A stretch of DNA of 64,000 nucleotides from Enterobacter hormaechei subsp. hoffmannii. GTDB lineage: Bacteria > Pseudomonadota > Gammaproteobacteria > Enterobacterales > Enterobacteriaceae. The stretch is from positions 1,116,001-1,180,000 of the forward strand of contig NZ_CP017186.1 of NCBI RefSeq assembly GCF_001729745.1, in the 5' to 3' direction. This document shows, one piece after another, positions 1 through 9,395 of the stretch (position 1 is its first letter; every line of letters begins with the position of its first letter). A program made the translations under genes and the position numbers. The notes under the pieces were generated by a model. The model did not search any database, was not told where the DNA came from, and worked only from the letters and a program-made list of their open reading frames with translations.

Positions 1-20
1 GCCTATACCGGGAGCGAAGG

Positions 21-563
21 ATGACAAGGACTGGGATACTGCTGTGTGCCCTTGCGATTGCCTCAGCAGTAAACGCACATACCGTTGTCATAGACGGCGG
101 CAAAGTACACCTCAGGGGAGAGCTGGTTAACGGCGGCTGCGCCGTGGCCCCGGACAGCCAGAATATGCGCGTGGATATGGGGCAATACCGCACAAACGCC
201 TTTTCCGGCGTCGGCAGCTTTTCCACGGTTAATGTGCCTTTCACCGTACGTCTGCTGGATTGCAGCGTGGACGTCTCCCGCACCGTGGGGATCCAGTTCC
301 AGGGAGTGACACCGGCAGAAGACCCGCAGGTTTTCCTGGCGACATCGCGGCCGGGGGAAAATGCGGTCAGCAGCGGTGTCGGACTGGCGCTTTTTGACGA
401 ACAGCAACGTCAGATCATCCCGAACGCGACGGCAGTGAGCTGGTTACCCATTAACACCCGCGAGCTGGTATTTCATTTCAGCGCCCGCTACCGGGCTATT
501 TCCGAACACCTTGTACCAGGCACTATTCAGTCGAATGTCTGGTTTACGTTGATTTATCCCTGA
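21..563 (+). CDS. fimI: type 1 fimbrial minor pilin, FimI-like
   Basis: Pilin-domain protein of 180 residues, exported to the periplasm and assembled by the chaperone-usher pathway. A signal peptide ends near residue 19 (..SAVNA, then HTVV). The disulphide pair expected of pilins is visible as C40 and C81, and the C-terminus carries the usual aromatic/beta-strand ending (WFTLIYP). It is the first gene of the visible locus and is followed by chaperone, usher, adhesin and another minor pilin, the order fimI-C-D-H-F known from Salmonella; fimA would lie just outside the window. A purine-rich ribosome site (GGGAGCGAAGG) directly precedes the ATG. The family assignment is strong; FimI rather than FimA rests on position and on the HTVV..G..HLRGE-type N-terminus. 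Confidence 0.85.
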   Translation: MTRTGILLCALAIASAVNAHTVVIDGGKVHLRGELVNGGCAVAPDSQNMRVDMGQYRTNAFSGVGSFSTVNVPFTVRLLDCSVDVSRTVGIQFQGVTPAEDPQVFLATSRPGENAVSSGVGLALFDEQQRQIIPNATAVSWLPINTRELVFHFSARYRAISEHLVPGTIQSNVWFTLIYP

Positions 564-597
564 CGCCTGCGAACTAATTATTAAAGGTACGGTTGTG

Positions 598-1290
598 ATG
601 AACACCCTGATTAAACCTGGACTGTTTTTAACTTTTATTTTGATGATGGTTTCTGCCAGCGCGAATGCATCCGGCGGAATTGCGCTGGGCGCGACGCGCG
701 TTATTTATCCGGCCGATGCAAAACAAACGTCGCTGGCGATCACCAACAGCAATAAACAAGAGCGCTATTTAATTAACGCGTGGATAGAAAATGCCAACGG
801 GCAAAAGGAAAAAACCTTTGCCGTCACGCCGCCGCTGTTTGTCAGCGAGCCGGCCAGCGAAAACACCCTGCGCATTATCTACGCAGGCCCGGCGCTGCCT
901 GCCGATCGCGAATCACTCTTTTACATGAACGTCAAAGCGATTCCCTCCGTCAGCAAAAAACATCAGGACGGCAACAACGTCCTGCAACTGGCCATTCTGT
1001 CACGCATCAAGCTGTTTGTTCGCCCGGCTAACCTGGCGATGCCGCCGGAAGAGGCGCTCTCACAGCTGCGTTTTGAGCGCGTCGGCAACCATCTTAAGGT
1101 GAGCAATGCCTCGCCGTATTACGTCACGCTGGTCAATCTGAAGCTCGGCGGTCAGACGCTGGAGAACCTGATGGTTGCTCCGAAAAGCTCGGCGCAGCAG
1201 GTGCTGCCTGCCGCAGCGAGCGGCACGCTCTCCTGGCAGAGTGTGAATGACTACGGTGCCATTACGCCGGCGCGTAGCGTCAGCCTGTGA
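598..1290 (+). CDS. fimC: periplasmic fimbrial chaperone FimC
   Basis: PapD-like chaperone of 230 residues that caps pilin subunits in the periplasm and delivers them to the usher. A signal peptide (hydrophobic [15 protein letters not shown]) is followed by the mature start [14 protein letters not shown], which contains the conserved arginine of the donor-strand cleft. The conserved lysine lies in the second signature ([13 protein letters not shown]). Length is normal for the family. The codon before the ATG is GTG in the same frame, so a start three bases earlier is possible. The stop overlaps the region in which the usher starts, indicating translational coupling. Confidence 0.92.
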   Translation: MNTLIKPGLFLTFILMMVSASANASGGIALGATRVIYPADAKQTSLAITNSNKQERYLINAWIENANGQKEKTFAVTPPLFVSEPASENTLRIIYAGPALPADRESLFYMNVKAIPSVSKKHQDGNNVLQLAILSRIKLFVRPANLAMPPEEALSQLRFERVGNHLKVSNASPYYVTLVNLKLGGQTLENLMVAPKSSAQQVLPAAASGTLSWQSVNDYGAITPARSVSL

Positions 1291-1304
1291 GCAGAGACAG
1301 GGCG

Positions 1305-3863
1305 ATGAACACTCAATGGCGTTACTGCCCGGTTGCGCTGGCACTGATGGCAACGCTCTGGCCACACGCTGGCTGGGGTGAAAGCTACTTTAACCCGGCG
1401 TTTCTCTCCGATGACGCGGCGAACGTGGCGGATTTGTCGCGTTTTGAGAAAGGCCACCAGCAGGCACCGGGCGTCTATCGCGTCGATATCTGGCGTAACG
1501 ATGAGTTTATCGGCACCCAGGACGTGCGGTTTGAGCAAGCCGACAACACGCCGCCGGTCGCGGGCGGTTTGTCGCCGTGCATTACGCGCGCGATGCTCGA
1601 TCGCTTTGGCGTCAATATCGCCGCCTTCCCGGAACTGAGCAACGTGCAGGGCGAGACCTGCGTTCCGCTCACCACGGCTATTCCGGGCAGCGAAACGGCG
1701 TTCAACTTCGCCTCGTTGCGCCTTAACGTCAGTCTGCCTCAGGTGGCGATGCAAAACAGCGCCCGCGGGTATATTCCGCCTGAACAGTGGGATGAAGGCA
1801 TCCCCGCCGCGCTGCTGAACTACAGCTTCACCGGCAACCGGGGCAGCGACGACGACAGCTACTATCTGAACCTGCAAAGCGGGTTGAACTATGGCGCCTG
1901 GCGATTACGCAATAACGGCGCGTGGCGTTATACCGAAAGCAACGGCCAGCGGCACAGCAGCTGGCAAAATATTGGCACCTGGGCGCAGCGTACGGTCATT
2001 CCGCTAAAAAGCGAGCTGGTGCTCGGCGACAGCAACACCGGTAACGATGTCTTCGACAGCGTCGGTTTTCGCGGTGGTCGGCTCTATTCGTCCGACAGCA
2101 TGTATCCGGACAGCCTGCAAGGCTACGCGCCTACCGTACGCGGAATCGCCCGCACCCCTGCCAAAGTGGTGATCCGCCAGAACGGATACGTGATTTACCA
2201 GAGCTATGTGCAGCCGGGGGCTTTTGCGATAACTGACCTTAACCCGACCTCCTCAAGCGGTGACCTGGAGGTGACGGTGGAAGAGAAGGACGGCAGCCAG
2301 CAGCGCTACACCGTCCCGTATTCCACCGTTCCGTTGCTTCAGCGTGAAGGACGCTGGAAATACGATCTGGTGGCAGGGGACTATCGCAGCGGCAACAGCG
2401 AGCAGGCCACGCCGTTCTTTACTCAGGGTACGATGATTGCGGGTCTTGCCGACGGCTACACGCTGTACGGCGGAACGCAACTGGCCTCGCGCTATACCGC
2501 CATCGCCATTGGCGCGGGAAAAAACCTCGGTGACTGGGGGGCGGTGTCACTTGACCTCACCCATGCCCGCAGCCAGCTTGCCGATGACAGCCGCCATGAA
2601 GGGCAGTCCCTGCGGTTCCTGTACGCAAAATCTCTTAACGGATTCGGCACCAACTTCCAGCTGCTGGGCTATCGCTACTCGACCAAAGGCTTCTACACCC
2701 TCGACGATGTGGCCTGGCGCACAATGGAAGGCTACCAGTATGGCGACGATCAGGACGATGACGGCGTGCCGGACGTGCAGAGCTATCACAACCTGACGCT
2801 GAATAAAAAAGGACGTTTCCAGCTCAATATCTCCCAGTCTCTTGGCGATTACGGCTCGGTGTACGTGTCGGGCAGCCAGCAAAGTTACTGGGGCACCAGC
2901 GAGTCCAACGTCTGGTATCAGCTCGGCTACGCCGGCGGGGTGAACGGGATCAGCTACGCCTTATCCTGGTCATGGAACAAGGCCGTCGGCATTGAAGGAA
3001 CTGACCGGATCGCCTCGTTTAACGTCTCCGTCCCGTTCAGCCTGTTCACCCGTCACGGCTACCGTCGCGATAACGCGATCGACCGGGCCTATGCCACGGC
3101 CTCAGCCAGCCGCAACAGCGACGGTGATACCAGCTGGCAGACCGGGATCAGCGGAACGCTGCTCCAGGATCGTAACCTGAACTACAGCGTCACGCAGGGT
3201 CACACCAGCAATAACGGTGCCAGCGGCAGCGCCAGCGCTAACTGGCAGGCAACGTACGGTACGCTGGGTGTGGGCTACAACTACACGCGGGATCAGCACG
3301 ACCTCAACTGGCAGCTCTCCGGCGGCGTGGTAGGGCATTCAGACGGCATCACTTTCAGTCAGCCGCTGGGCGATACCAACGTCTTGATCAAAGCGCCGGG
3401 CGCGTCAGGCGTGAGCGTCGAAAACCAGACCGGCGTCAAAACAGACTGGCGTGGCTATGCGGTGATGCCGTACGCCACGGTGTACCGTTACAACCGCGTG
3501 GCGCTCGACACTAACACCATGAGCAACAACACCGACATTGAAAATAACGTTTCCAGCGTCGTGCCGACGAACGGTGCGCTGGTGCGCGCCAGTTTTGACA
3601 CCCGCATCGGCGTGCGTGCGTTGCTCACCGTGAAGCGTGATAACCAGCCTGTGCCGTTTGGGGCGGTGGTGCGTGAGACGCAGAGCGGCGTAACCAGCAT
3701 GGTGGGCGATGACGGGCAGATTTACCTGAGCGGGCTGCCGCTGAGCGGGGAAATGCTGATTCAGTGGGGAGACGGGAAGCAGTCCCAGTGTCGTGCGCCC
3801 TACAGCCTGCCAGAACAGAGCCTGCAACAGGCGATCACACTTAAGGGGATCCGCTGTGAATAA
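1305..3863 (+). CDS. fimD: outer-membrane fimbrial usher FimD
   Basis: Usher of about 852 residues that forms the outer-membrane assembly pore for type 1 fimbriae. After a signal peptide ([13 protein letters not shown]) comes the typical periplasmic N-domain start [12 protein letters not shown] and VYRVDIWRN, then the long beta-barrel with plug and the C-terminal domains. Near the end lie a carboxypeptidase-regulatory-like segment ([18 protein letters not shown]) and the conserved cysteine close to the C-terminus. ATG at 1305 is preferred because a purine-rich site precedes it and the signal peptide begins there; an in-frame GTG at 1287 overlapping the fimC stop is the alternative. The last codons overlap the start of fimH by 8 bases. 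Confidence 0.95.
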   Translation: MNTQWRYCPVALALMATLWPHAGWGESYFNPAFLSDDAANVADLSRFEKGHQQAPGVYRVDIWRNDEFIGTQDVRFEQADNTPPVAGGLSPCITRAMLDRFGVNIAAFPELSNVQGETCVPLTTAIPGSETAFNFASLRLNVSLPQVAMQNSARGYIPPEQWDEGIPAALLNYSFTGNRGSDDDSYYLNLQSGLNYGAWRLRNNGAWRYTESNGQRHSSWQNIGTWAQRTVIPLKSELVLGDSNTGNDVFDSVGFRGGRLYSSDSMYPDSLQGYAPTVRGIARTPAKVVIRQNGYVIYQSYVQPGAFAITDLNPTSSSGDLEVTVEEKDGSQQRYTVPYSTVPLLQREGRWKYDLVAGDYRSGNSEQATPFFTQGTMIAGLADGYTLYGGTQLASRYTAIAIGAGKNLGDWGAVSLDLTHARSQLADDSRHEGQSLRFLYAKSLNGFGTNFQLLGYRYSTKGFYTLDDVAWRTMEGYQYGDDQDDDGVPDVQSYHNLTLNKKGRFQLNISQSLGDYGSVYVSGSQQSYWGTSESNVWYQLGYAGGVNGISYALSWSWNKAVGIEGTDRIASFNVSVPFSLFTRHGYRRDNAIDRAYATASASRNSDGDTSWQTGISGTLLQDRNLNYSVTQGHTSNNGASGSASANWQATYGTLGVGYNYTRDQHDLNWQLSGGVVGHSDGITFSQPLGDTNVLIKAPGASGVSVENQTGVKTDWRGYAVMPYATVYRYNRVALDTNTMSNNTDIENNVSSVVPTNGALVRASFDTRIGVRALLTVKRDNQPVPFGAVVRETQSGVTSMVGDDGQIYLSGLPLSGEMLIQWGDGKQSQCRAPYSLPEQSLQQAITLKGIRCE

Positions 3864-4863
3864 AATCCATTATCTGGGGCTATCCCTTCTGGCATTTTTG
3901 CCGCTATCTGAGGCGTTCGCCACCGTCTGCGTCAATGAAAATGGCGTGCCGACGGAGGTGTATTACGACCTGACGGATAAATTCAACAGCTCCAATAACC
4001 AGGTGGGGCAGATTGTTACACTCAGCGAGAAGTCCCAGTGGGTGGGCGTCAACGCCGTCTGCCCTAAGGGAACGTCCGGGAACACCACCAAGCGTAGCTA
4101 TGTGACCGAATTCCCGGTCACAGGCACCAGCGATGGCTACCAGTATCTGAAGCTAAACGACTATCTGGACGGGGCGATGAAAATCACCGACAGCTACGCT
4201 GGCACGTTCTATCCACCCAGAAAGTACATTCAGATGGGGAGCCATCCGAACGTGTCTAAAAACAAACCGTTTGGTGTACAGGATTCCAGCCTCGTCTTTC
4301 GGCTTAAGGTGACCCGACGCTTTATCAATATGGTGGTGATCCCCCGGGCAATCATGTTCCGGGTTTACGTCACCACGACCTCCACGGATCCGCTCACCAC
4401 GCCGGTTTATACCATCAGCTACAGCGGGACCATTCAGGTGCCTCAGAGCTGTGAGATTAATGCCGGGAATGTGGTGGAGTTCGATTTCGGAGACATCGGC
4501 GCCTCTCTGTTCAGTAAAGCGGGCATCGGAAATAAGCCGGAGGGGATCTCAGCGCAAAGCAAAACCATCGGCATAAAATGCACCAACGTCGAGGCGAACG
4601 CCATGCTCACAATGCGTGTTGAAGCGGAGAAGGTTTCAGGCAGTACGCTGGTCTCTGATAACGCGGATGTGGGTTTTGTGATTGCCAACAGTAATGGCGT
4701 GCCGCTGACGCCGAACAACCTGACCAGCAAAATCCCGTTCCGTCTGGACGACAGCGCACAGGCACAGGTGGGGATCCGCGCGTGGCCCGTCAGCGTGACC
4801 GGTAAAAAACCTGCCGAGGGGCGTTTTACCTCTCGCGGCTATTTACGCGTCGACTATGACTAA
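3856..4863 (+). CDS. fimH: type 1 fimbrial tip adhesin, FimH-like
   Basis: Two-domain adhesin of 335 residues, placed at the fimbrial tip where it binds host glycans. The GTG start at 3856 overlaps the end of fimD and gives a clean signal peptide ([16 protein letters not shown]) followed by TVCVNENG. The N-terminal half is the lectin domain, and the C-terminal half (from about [15 protein letters not shown]) is a pilin domain with the donor-strand groove. The order usher-adhesin-minor pilin matches Salmonella fimD-H-F. Sugar specificity cannot be read from the sequence, and the lectin domain is not obviously close to E. coli FimH. Confidence 0.85.
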   Translation: MNKIHYLGLSLLAFLPLSEAFATVCVNENGVPTEVYYDLTDKFNSSNNQVGQIVTLSEKSQWVGVNAVCPKGTSGNTTKRSYVTEFPVTGTSDGYQYLKLNDYLDGAMKITDSYAGTFYPPRKYIQMGSHPNVSKNKPFGVQDSSLVFRLKVTRRFINMVVIPRAIMFRVYVTTTSTDPLTTPVYTISYSGTIQVPQSCEINAGNVVEFDFGDIGASLFSKAGIGNKPEGISAQSKTIGIKCTNVEANAMLTMRVEAEKVSGSTLVSDNADVGFVIANSNGVPLTPNNLTSKIPFRLDDSAQAQVGIRAWPVSVTGKKPAEGRFTSRGYLRVDYD

Positions 4864-4872
4864 GGAGCAGGT

Positions 4873-5394
4873 ATGCGAAACGGAATGCGGTATTTAGCCG
4901 TCGCGCTCTTTGCGCTTTGCTCCCCTGCGCACGCAGAGACGGCGCTTGGGGAAATTAACATTCAGCTTTACGGCAATATAGTGGACTTTACCTGCGTGGC
5001 GGAGGGGGACGACAGCAATAAAACCGTCACGCTCGGCACCTGGCCCACGAAACAGCTCCGCACAACGGGAAGCCGGACGCAGCCTGTACCGTTCACCCTG
5101 AAGCTGACCGGATGCCCGCCGGGGGCGGCTTCGATCACATTTACGGGGAAGATGGACGGGCATGATAACAGCCTGCTGGCGCTGAATGATGCCAGCGCGG
5201 CCAGTAACGTGGCCGTGGAGATCCTCGACCGGGATAAAACGCGCCTCGCGTTGCAGCAGGCCAGCCAGACGGTGTCCGTGGATGCGCAGGGAAATGCCGA
5301 ACTGTCGTTTTATGCCAATTATATCGCCACGGCGGATAACCCGCAGCCGGGCCGGGCTGATGCCGATGCAACTTTCATGATTAATTATAATTAA
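4873..5394 (+). CDS. fimF: type 1 fimbrial minor subunit FimF-like
   Basis: Minor pilin or adaptor of 173 residues that would link the adhesin to the fimbrial rod. It has a signal peptide (VALFALCSPAHA), the two pilin cysteines (DFTCVAE and LTGCPPG) and the C-terminal FMINYN with the penultimate tyrosine typical of pilins. It begins 9 bases after fimH behind a good ribosome site (AAGGAGCAGGT), so it is the last gene of the operon. A hairpin follows. It could equally be called FimG by function, but its place after fimH fits the Salmonella fimF gene. Confidence 0.85.
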   Translation: MRNGMRYLAVALFALCSPAHAETALGEINIQLYGNIVDFTCVAEGDDSNKTVTLGTWPTKQLRTTGSRTQPVPFTLKLTGCPPGAASITFTGKMDGHDNSLLALNDASAASNVAVEILDRDKTRLALQQASQTVSVDAQGNAELSFYANYIATADNPQPGRADADATFMINYN

Positions 5395-5401
5395 TCGTAT
5401 C

Positions 5402-5439
5402 CCCTCTCCCTGTAACGGTTATATGTTGCAGGGAGAGGG
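5402..5439. repeat. inverted repeat between convergent fimF and fimZ
   Basis: CCCTCTCCCTG is separated by 16 bases from its exact complement CAGGGAGAGGG. It lies between two convergent genes and may end transcription, although no T-run follows on either strand. The arm belongs to the same CCCTCTCCC/GGGAGAGGG family seen near 16992, 37013 and 61875. Confidence 0.6.
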
Positions 5440-5444
5440 AAGGA

Positions 5445-6077
5445 TTACAGTAATTCGTGCGCTTTCGCGTAATCAATTAATTCAACGATACTTTGTACGC
5501 CCAGCTTGGAAAAGATATTAGACTTATGAGCGCTAATTGTTTTGTTGCTAAGTAATAATTGATCCGCAATCTCCTTATTAGATAATCCGTTCGCCAGATA
5601 TCGCAGAACCGTCACTTCACGATTCGATAATGGCATATCCACAGCGGCGCCTGTCCGGGAGCCTATATGGTTTATAAAACTCAATGTTTCTGACGGGAAA
5701 AAAGAATAGCCCGTCAGTATCATTTCCACCGCGTTATAAATTTCCCCCAGATCTTTCCGCTTACTGACAAAACCATTTGCCCCGGCGCGGATGGCGCGCC
5801 CTGCGTAGAAGGCTTCAGATTTCGAAGAGAGGAAGAGAATCTTAATATCTTTATTTAAGTTTCTGATTCTTTTCAATAATACGAAGCCGTCCGTGCCTGT
5901 CATTTCGATATCGAGAATGACCAGGTCGATGGGGTGGTTGCGTATACAGTCAAGCACTTCGTGGCTGTCGCCTGACTTCAGTTTGACCTGGATGTTTTTA
6001 TTTTTCTGTAGCAGGACTTCTATCGACATTCTGACGATAGGGTGTTCGTCCATAATGATAACGGATGCCGGTTTCAT
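5445..6077 (-). CDS. fimZ: fimbrial response regulator FimZ
   Basis: LuxR/NarL-type response regulator of 210 residues that activates fimbrial transcription in Salmonella. The receiver domain (about 1-120) shows the acidic pair D10/E11, the phosphoacceptor D56 in LVILDIEM, and K106. The C-terminal helix-turn-helix (about 147-205) contains NREVTVLRYLANGLSNKEIA and TISAHKSNIFSKL. It converges on the structural operon and forms part of the reverse-strand regulator group fimZ, fimY and EAL gene. Three of its ten arginine codons (R16, R70, R72) are the rare AGA, which the adjacent argU tRNA reads. The identification is firm. Confidence 0.95.
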   Translation of the reverse strand: MKPASVIIMDEHPIVRMSIEVLLQKNKNIQVKLKSGDSHEVLDCIRNHPIDLVILDIEMTGTDGFVLLKRIRNLNKDIKILFLSSKSEAFYAGRAIRAGANGFVSKRKDLGEIYNAVEMILTGYSFFPSETLSFINHIGSRTGAAVDMPLSNREVTVLRYLANGLSNKEIADQLLLSNKTISAHKSNIFSKLGVQSIVELIDYAKAHELL

Positions 6078-6883
6078 TTTTTATGCCTCAGATTGTTAAA
6101 AGCGTTATGCTGAGTTTTGTTAAAACTCTCGAAAAGCCGGAAGGATAATTACGCAGATCCTTGTACGGTAGATCCCTGGGAAGAGCGAAAGCATCCTTGT
6201 TTACGTAGTGGTGATATCAATGCCTGAGCGCAGTTATCTCATAAGGCTGTTATGGCAAAATGATTTTTCTTATTCGCGTGTCAAACACGTCTTATTATAC
6301 CGTTTAAGTATTGTCCGAAAAGCCTGTAAATTAATGTCCATATATTGATGATTATTATCTTCTGTATCTGAATCGCTAACTTTTTAAAATTAGCAAAAAT
6401 GTCCTGATATTGCATTTACCACACAGTTTCATCTTTATGTAATAACAAAAAATAAACGATCTTACTGTATGTTGATCAAATGTTAACAATACGCAGGTCG
6501 TGACAAAGTGCTTTTCGCCTGTCCGCTACCTCTGATGTCCGCTCTTTAGCGCGTCATTGCCTCATTTCTAACACCTCAGGCCAGGAGGATGATCCCTTCG
6601 TCAAAACAGCACTATCTGCTGTTTTCTTCACCTCTCATCGCTTTTATTTACAGATAAATCGCTTGTTTTTACACCATTATCATCCTGTTAACGGAAACGT
6701 CAGAAACTTAACGCATGGATAAAATGACTCTCGTTTAGCGTACAGGCAGCATTTCGCATGGTTTAAGGTGAAGAATTAGGAATAGTTATAAAATCGAAAG
6801 TTTTGTTAAAAAACACAAAAAATTAACATATGTCCTAAGTATTTTCTTAAAGGTCTCTAGGAATTAAGGGGTTACTGAATACG
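6078..6883. other. long A+T-rich intergenic region between fimZ and fimY
   Basis: About 800 bases without a convincing gene on either strand; the only ATG-initiated reading frames are a few codons long. The stretch is visibly A+T-rich, with many TTAACA/TTTTGTTA tracts, as expected of a regulatory region bound by H-NS-like or Fim regulators. In Salmonella the fimZ promoter and its FimY/FimZ-dependent control lie in the equivalent place. I did not identify a specific binding site. Confidence 0.5.
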
Positions 6884-7600
6884 TTAATACGTGAAATCTG
6901 AAAGGTTGTTGAGAAGATGTAGCAACTCATGACGATGATTCAGCCCAAGTTTCGCCAGGATGCAGCTGAGACGGTAAATAATGCGGCTATAGGGGCGGTT
7001 CTGTAACTGAGCAATCTGTCGCAGGGTGCTACCCTGCGACAGCGCCTGCAGGATCGGCCATTCATCACGTGAAAACCACTCTTTCCGGTGGCCGGCGGGT
7101 GACGGCGCTTCCAGCAAGGTTTGTTGCAAAGCCCGCGGCGTAAGTTGCCGTTCAAGCACATGAAAAGGGCCAGCCGCTTTGCAAAACAGGCGTGTATCGT
7201 AATCATCGGCGCGAATGAGCAGGTAGGGTGTCAGGTAGGGGGCGAACAGGCTGTGGCGTCGTAATCGGTCCAGCAGGTCAATAAGCGGCGAGGCGCGGCT
7301 TTCTACATCTACCACCAGACGTGATGAAGGCCACTGATTCAGATCGCTGAGGGCGGCTTCCAGGGTGGAATAGTCACAGCAATTGCTCAGGGGAGAGTGC
7401 CCGCTCAGAAAACCGGAACGGAAAAAGTTATCCTGTGTGACCAGAACGATAAAGGGAGCATCGGTTTTGCGGGTCTGGTTGATTGACTGGCTCAAATATT
7501 CGAGACGATCAAAAAATGGGAGAGCAAAAGGCGAGTGCGTTGAACCCGGTGAATCACTTCCTGTCCGACGACGCCGGTAACGGCGTACTGTCATTCGCAT
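6884..7600 (-). CDS. fimY: FimY-like fimbrial regulator with LuxR-type HTH
   Basis: Protein of 238 residues, close to the 240 residues of Salmonella FimY, which works with FimZ to switch on type 1 fimbriae. The N-terminus is strikingly basic (RRYRRRR at residues 6-12). A degenerate receiver-like middle is followed by a LuxR-type helix-turn-helix near the C-terminus (LQALSQGSTLRQIA .. SRIIYRLSCILAKLGL). It starts 24 bases after the EAL gene with a good ribosome site (GAGGGAAGCT), so the two are probably co-transcribed. All 26 arginine codons that I read are CGN and none is AGA or AGG. Identification rests on position, length and domain, not on recalled sequence. Confidence 0.75.
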   Translation of the reverse strand: MRMTVRRYRRRRTGSDSPGSTHSPFALPFFDRLEYLSQSINQTRKTDAPFIVLVTQDNFFRSGFLSGHSPLSNCCDYSTLEAALSDLNQWPSSRLVVDVESRASPLIDLLDRLRRHSLFAPYLTPYLLIRADDYDTRLFCKAAGPFHVLERQLTPRALQQTLLEAPSPAGHRKEWFSRDEWPILQALSQGSTLRQIAQLQNRPYSRIIYRLSCILAKLGLNHRHELLHLLNNLSDFTY

Positions 7601-7624
7601 AGCTTCCCTCTTGGCGATGACCGT

Positions 7625-8323
7625 TCAGTCCTCCTGCCATCTCCAGGATGGCCAATAATATCCCTGACCGAAGCGCGCGCCAGCCTGAATCGCAAACTTA
7701 CGGTCCGTTTCTGTTTCAATGCCTTCTATGAGTACATTTTCAGCAATTTTTGAACAAAGCGTGACCAGGTTTGCCAGCGCTGGCGTTGCACGTAAACGCC
7801 AGAAAGCGATCTTATCGATTTTTATTCCGCTTAACGGCATGCGGCAGGACAAAAACGCGCGCCCTGACGCTTCATCAATGTCATCCAACCAGATCCGATG
7901 TCCTTGCGCCGTCAACTGCTGAAGCGCACAACTCACCCTCAGACGTGCCGGGTCTGAGAGAGAAAAGAAGGAAGCAGGTTCCACGAGTTCAATGTTCAGC
8001 GGTGGGCTGTTAAGTTGCAGTAAACGCTGGAACATTTCCGGTATGGTCAGAACGGTTATCGGCAAATTTATGAAAAGGTTGTCGCAGGGAAAGGGTTTTT
8101 TTAACGCAGCGATCTGAGCTTCCAGCAGCATAAGCGCCCGAGCAGCGGACCAGTCGTGAAAAAAGCCTTCGCTTTGCTGATGCGGTGACAGCACGCTGAG
8201 CACTTCAGCCCCTACCGTGCGCGAAGAGGAGAGGGCGACAATGGGTTCAAGCTTGATGCCTGTAATGTCGTGTGAGATGTGCTGCACGCACGAGGGGAAA
8301 CCTGTCTGGTCTGGCGCTGTCAC
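7625..8323 (-). CDS. EAL-domain protein of the fim regulatory cluster (STM0551-like)
   Basis: Stand-alone EAL domain of 232 residues, the family that hydrolyses cyclic-di-GMP. The signature is GAEVL (EVL in place of EAL). Other metal and substrate positions look intact: N in FINLPI, E in IELVE, the acidic pair in LDDID, K in IKIDK, E in IEGIET and Q in QGYYW. The arginine that normally follows the ExL motif appears to be absent (EVLSVL). In Salmonella the same place, next to fimY, is held by STM0551, a phosphodiesterase that lowers fimbrial expression. It starts with GTG behind AGGACGACGGAG. The activity is inferred. Confidence 0.8.
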   Translation of the reverse strand: MTAPDQTGFPSCVQHISHDITGIKLEPIVALSSSRTVGAEVLSVLSPHQQSEGFFHDWSAARALMLLEAQIAALKKPFPCDNLFINLPITVLTIPEMFQRLLQLNSPPLNIELVEPASFFSLSDPARLRVSCALQQLTAQGHRIWLDDIDEASGRAFLSCRMPLSGIKIDKIAFWRLRATPALANLVTLCSKIAENVLIEGIETETDRKFAIQAGARFGQGYYWPSWRWQED

Positions 8324-8523
8324 TCCGTCGTCCTGTTCATTTCCAGCCTCCAGGCGGCCGGGATACCGCAGGACAGTGTGAAGGGGAAGTAAACAGGAAA
8401 ACAGCAGGCGTTACTTAAAAGCGGCTAAGCCTTTTCGCAGCCCGTAAAAGAGGGATAAATGTTGAAAAAACAGCCGTATTTACAATCAGCTAGTCATTAA
8501 CGGCAGAGAAGGTGGAAAAGGCA

Positions 8524-8551
8524 TTGACTCACTACGCATTGACCGTATAAT
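8524..8551 (+). promoter_or_regulatory. sigma-70 promoter of argU
   Basis: TTGACT and TATAAT are separated by 16 bases, followed by a G+C-rich discriminator and then the tRNA 40 bases downstream. This is close to consensus and is the obvious promoter for the tRNA gene. Confidence 0.75.
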
Positions 8552-8590
8552 TCCAGGCGTTTCACCACCGCGAAGTACACTCTTCTCCGT

Positions 8591-8667
8591 GCGCCCTTAG
8601 CTCAGTTGGATAGAGCAACGGCCTTCTAAGCCGTAGGTCGTAGGTTCGAATCCTACAGGGCGTGCCA
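8591..8667 (+). tRNA. argU: tRNA-Arg (anticodon UCU)
   Basis: A 77-base tRNA with all four arms and an encoded CCA end. The acceptor GCGCCCT pairs with AGGGCGT, the D-stem is GCTC/GAGC, the anticodon stem ACGGC/GCCGT holds loop CTTCTAA with anticodon TCT, and the T-arm contains GGTTCGAATCC. It reads the rare codons AGA and AGG. It corresponds to E. coli argU and Salmonella fimU. It lies beside the fimbrial regulators, as in both genera. In E. coli this gene is a prophage attachment site, but no integrase or obvious duplicated 3' end is seen here. Confidence 0.97.
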
Positions 8668-8796
8668 TTAACCCTCCGGCACTCAGCCGTTCCTGACCAG
8701 CCTGAATCGTGTTTTCATTACCTTTAATAACTGGCCTTCCAGGGTCATACGACACATTGACTTTTCCCCCAGCTTACTTGCCGGGGGAGAGCGCCA

Positions 8797-9087
8797 TCAG
8801 TGCCCTGTAACGGCCGCGGCGGCGACCGGATGGTCAGCGTTAGCGACCACGGTTGCACGGGCGACGGGATGATAACTACCGTCTGTTGCGGCTGCGACGG
8901 CGACAGGGTGATCGGCAGATACCACCGCCGTGGTGCGGGCGACAGGATGGTTACCTTCACCGGTGGCCGCCGCAACGGCAACAGGATGATCGGCGGAGGC
9001 GACGGCAGTGGCACGGGCTACCGGATGATTTGCAAATGCAGAAAATGATGCCGCAGTGAAAGCCAGAGCGAGAATGACTTTTTTCAT
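8797..9087 (-). CDS. exported protein made of six 13-residue HPVA repeats
   Basis: A 96-residue protein that I do not recognise. A signal peptide (MKKVILALAFTAASFSAFA) is followed by a mature part made entirely of repeats. HPVA recurs at residues 21, 34, 47, 60, 73 and 86, an exact period of 13. Odd units read HPVARATAVASAD and even units HPVAVAAATGEGN or close variants, giving three 26-residue repeats. There is no cysteine and almost no bulky residue. It has a good ribosome site (CAGGAG) and its own intergenic spaces on both sides. Evenly spaced histidines could bind metal or face one side of a helix or sheet, but that is speculation. Known function: none. Confidence 0.8.
   Translation of the reverse strand: MKKVILALAFTAASFSAFANHPVARATAVASADHPVAVAAATGEGNHPVARTTAVVSADHPVAVAAATDGSYHPVARATVVANADHPVAAAAVTGH
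8800..9027 (-). repeat. tandem 78-bp coding repeat (2 x 39-bp half-units, three copies)
   Basis: The DNA encoding the HPVA protein is itself tandemly repeated: three copies of about 78 bases, each with two related 39-base halves. Copy number could change by slippage or recombination, always in frame because the period is a multiple of three. Confidence 0.75.
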
Positions 9088-9395
9088 ACTATAACTCCTG
9101 ATGTTTTCCCTGTATGGACAGGGACCATTATTTTAATAACGATGATTGGTAATTATTGAGAATTGTGCAATGGATATTGCTTCGTCTGAATCAAATACTC
9201 TGACAATGTATCTGGAAAACACGTTATTGATAATTGAAGCCAATATACCTTTCCAGTTTTAAATTGTTTATTTTTAAATTTATGGTCGTTTTGTGTAAAA
9301 ATAAATTATTTGCCTGGTAAAGCATATTTAGCTAAAGGAGATGATTTTTCGCCGGGCAGAATAGTGTCACCTTCAATGTATAAGAAAGGCTTAAA
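9088..9395. other. A+T-rich divergent promoter region
   Basis: About 300 bases between two divergently transcribed exported-protein genes. It is A+T-rich and should carry both promoters. I see no open frame, hairpin or recognised operator. Confidence 0.4.

Noticed and set aside
8591..8796. Prophage attachment site at argU
   Set aside because: argU is a known attachment site, but there is no integrase, phage gene or clear duplicate of the tRNA 3' end in the window.
8800..9027. CRISPR-like array
   Set aside because: The 39/78-bp repeats are coding, contiguous and without unique spacers; no cas genes are present.
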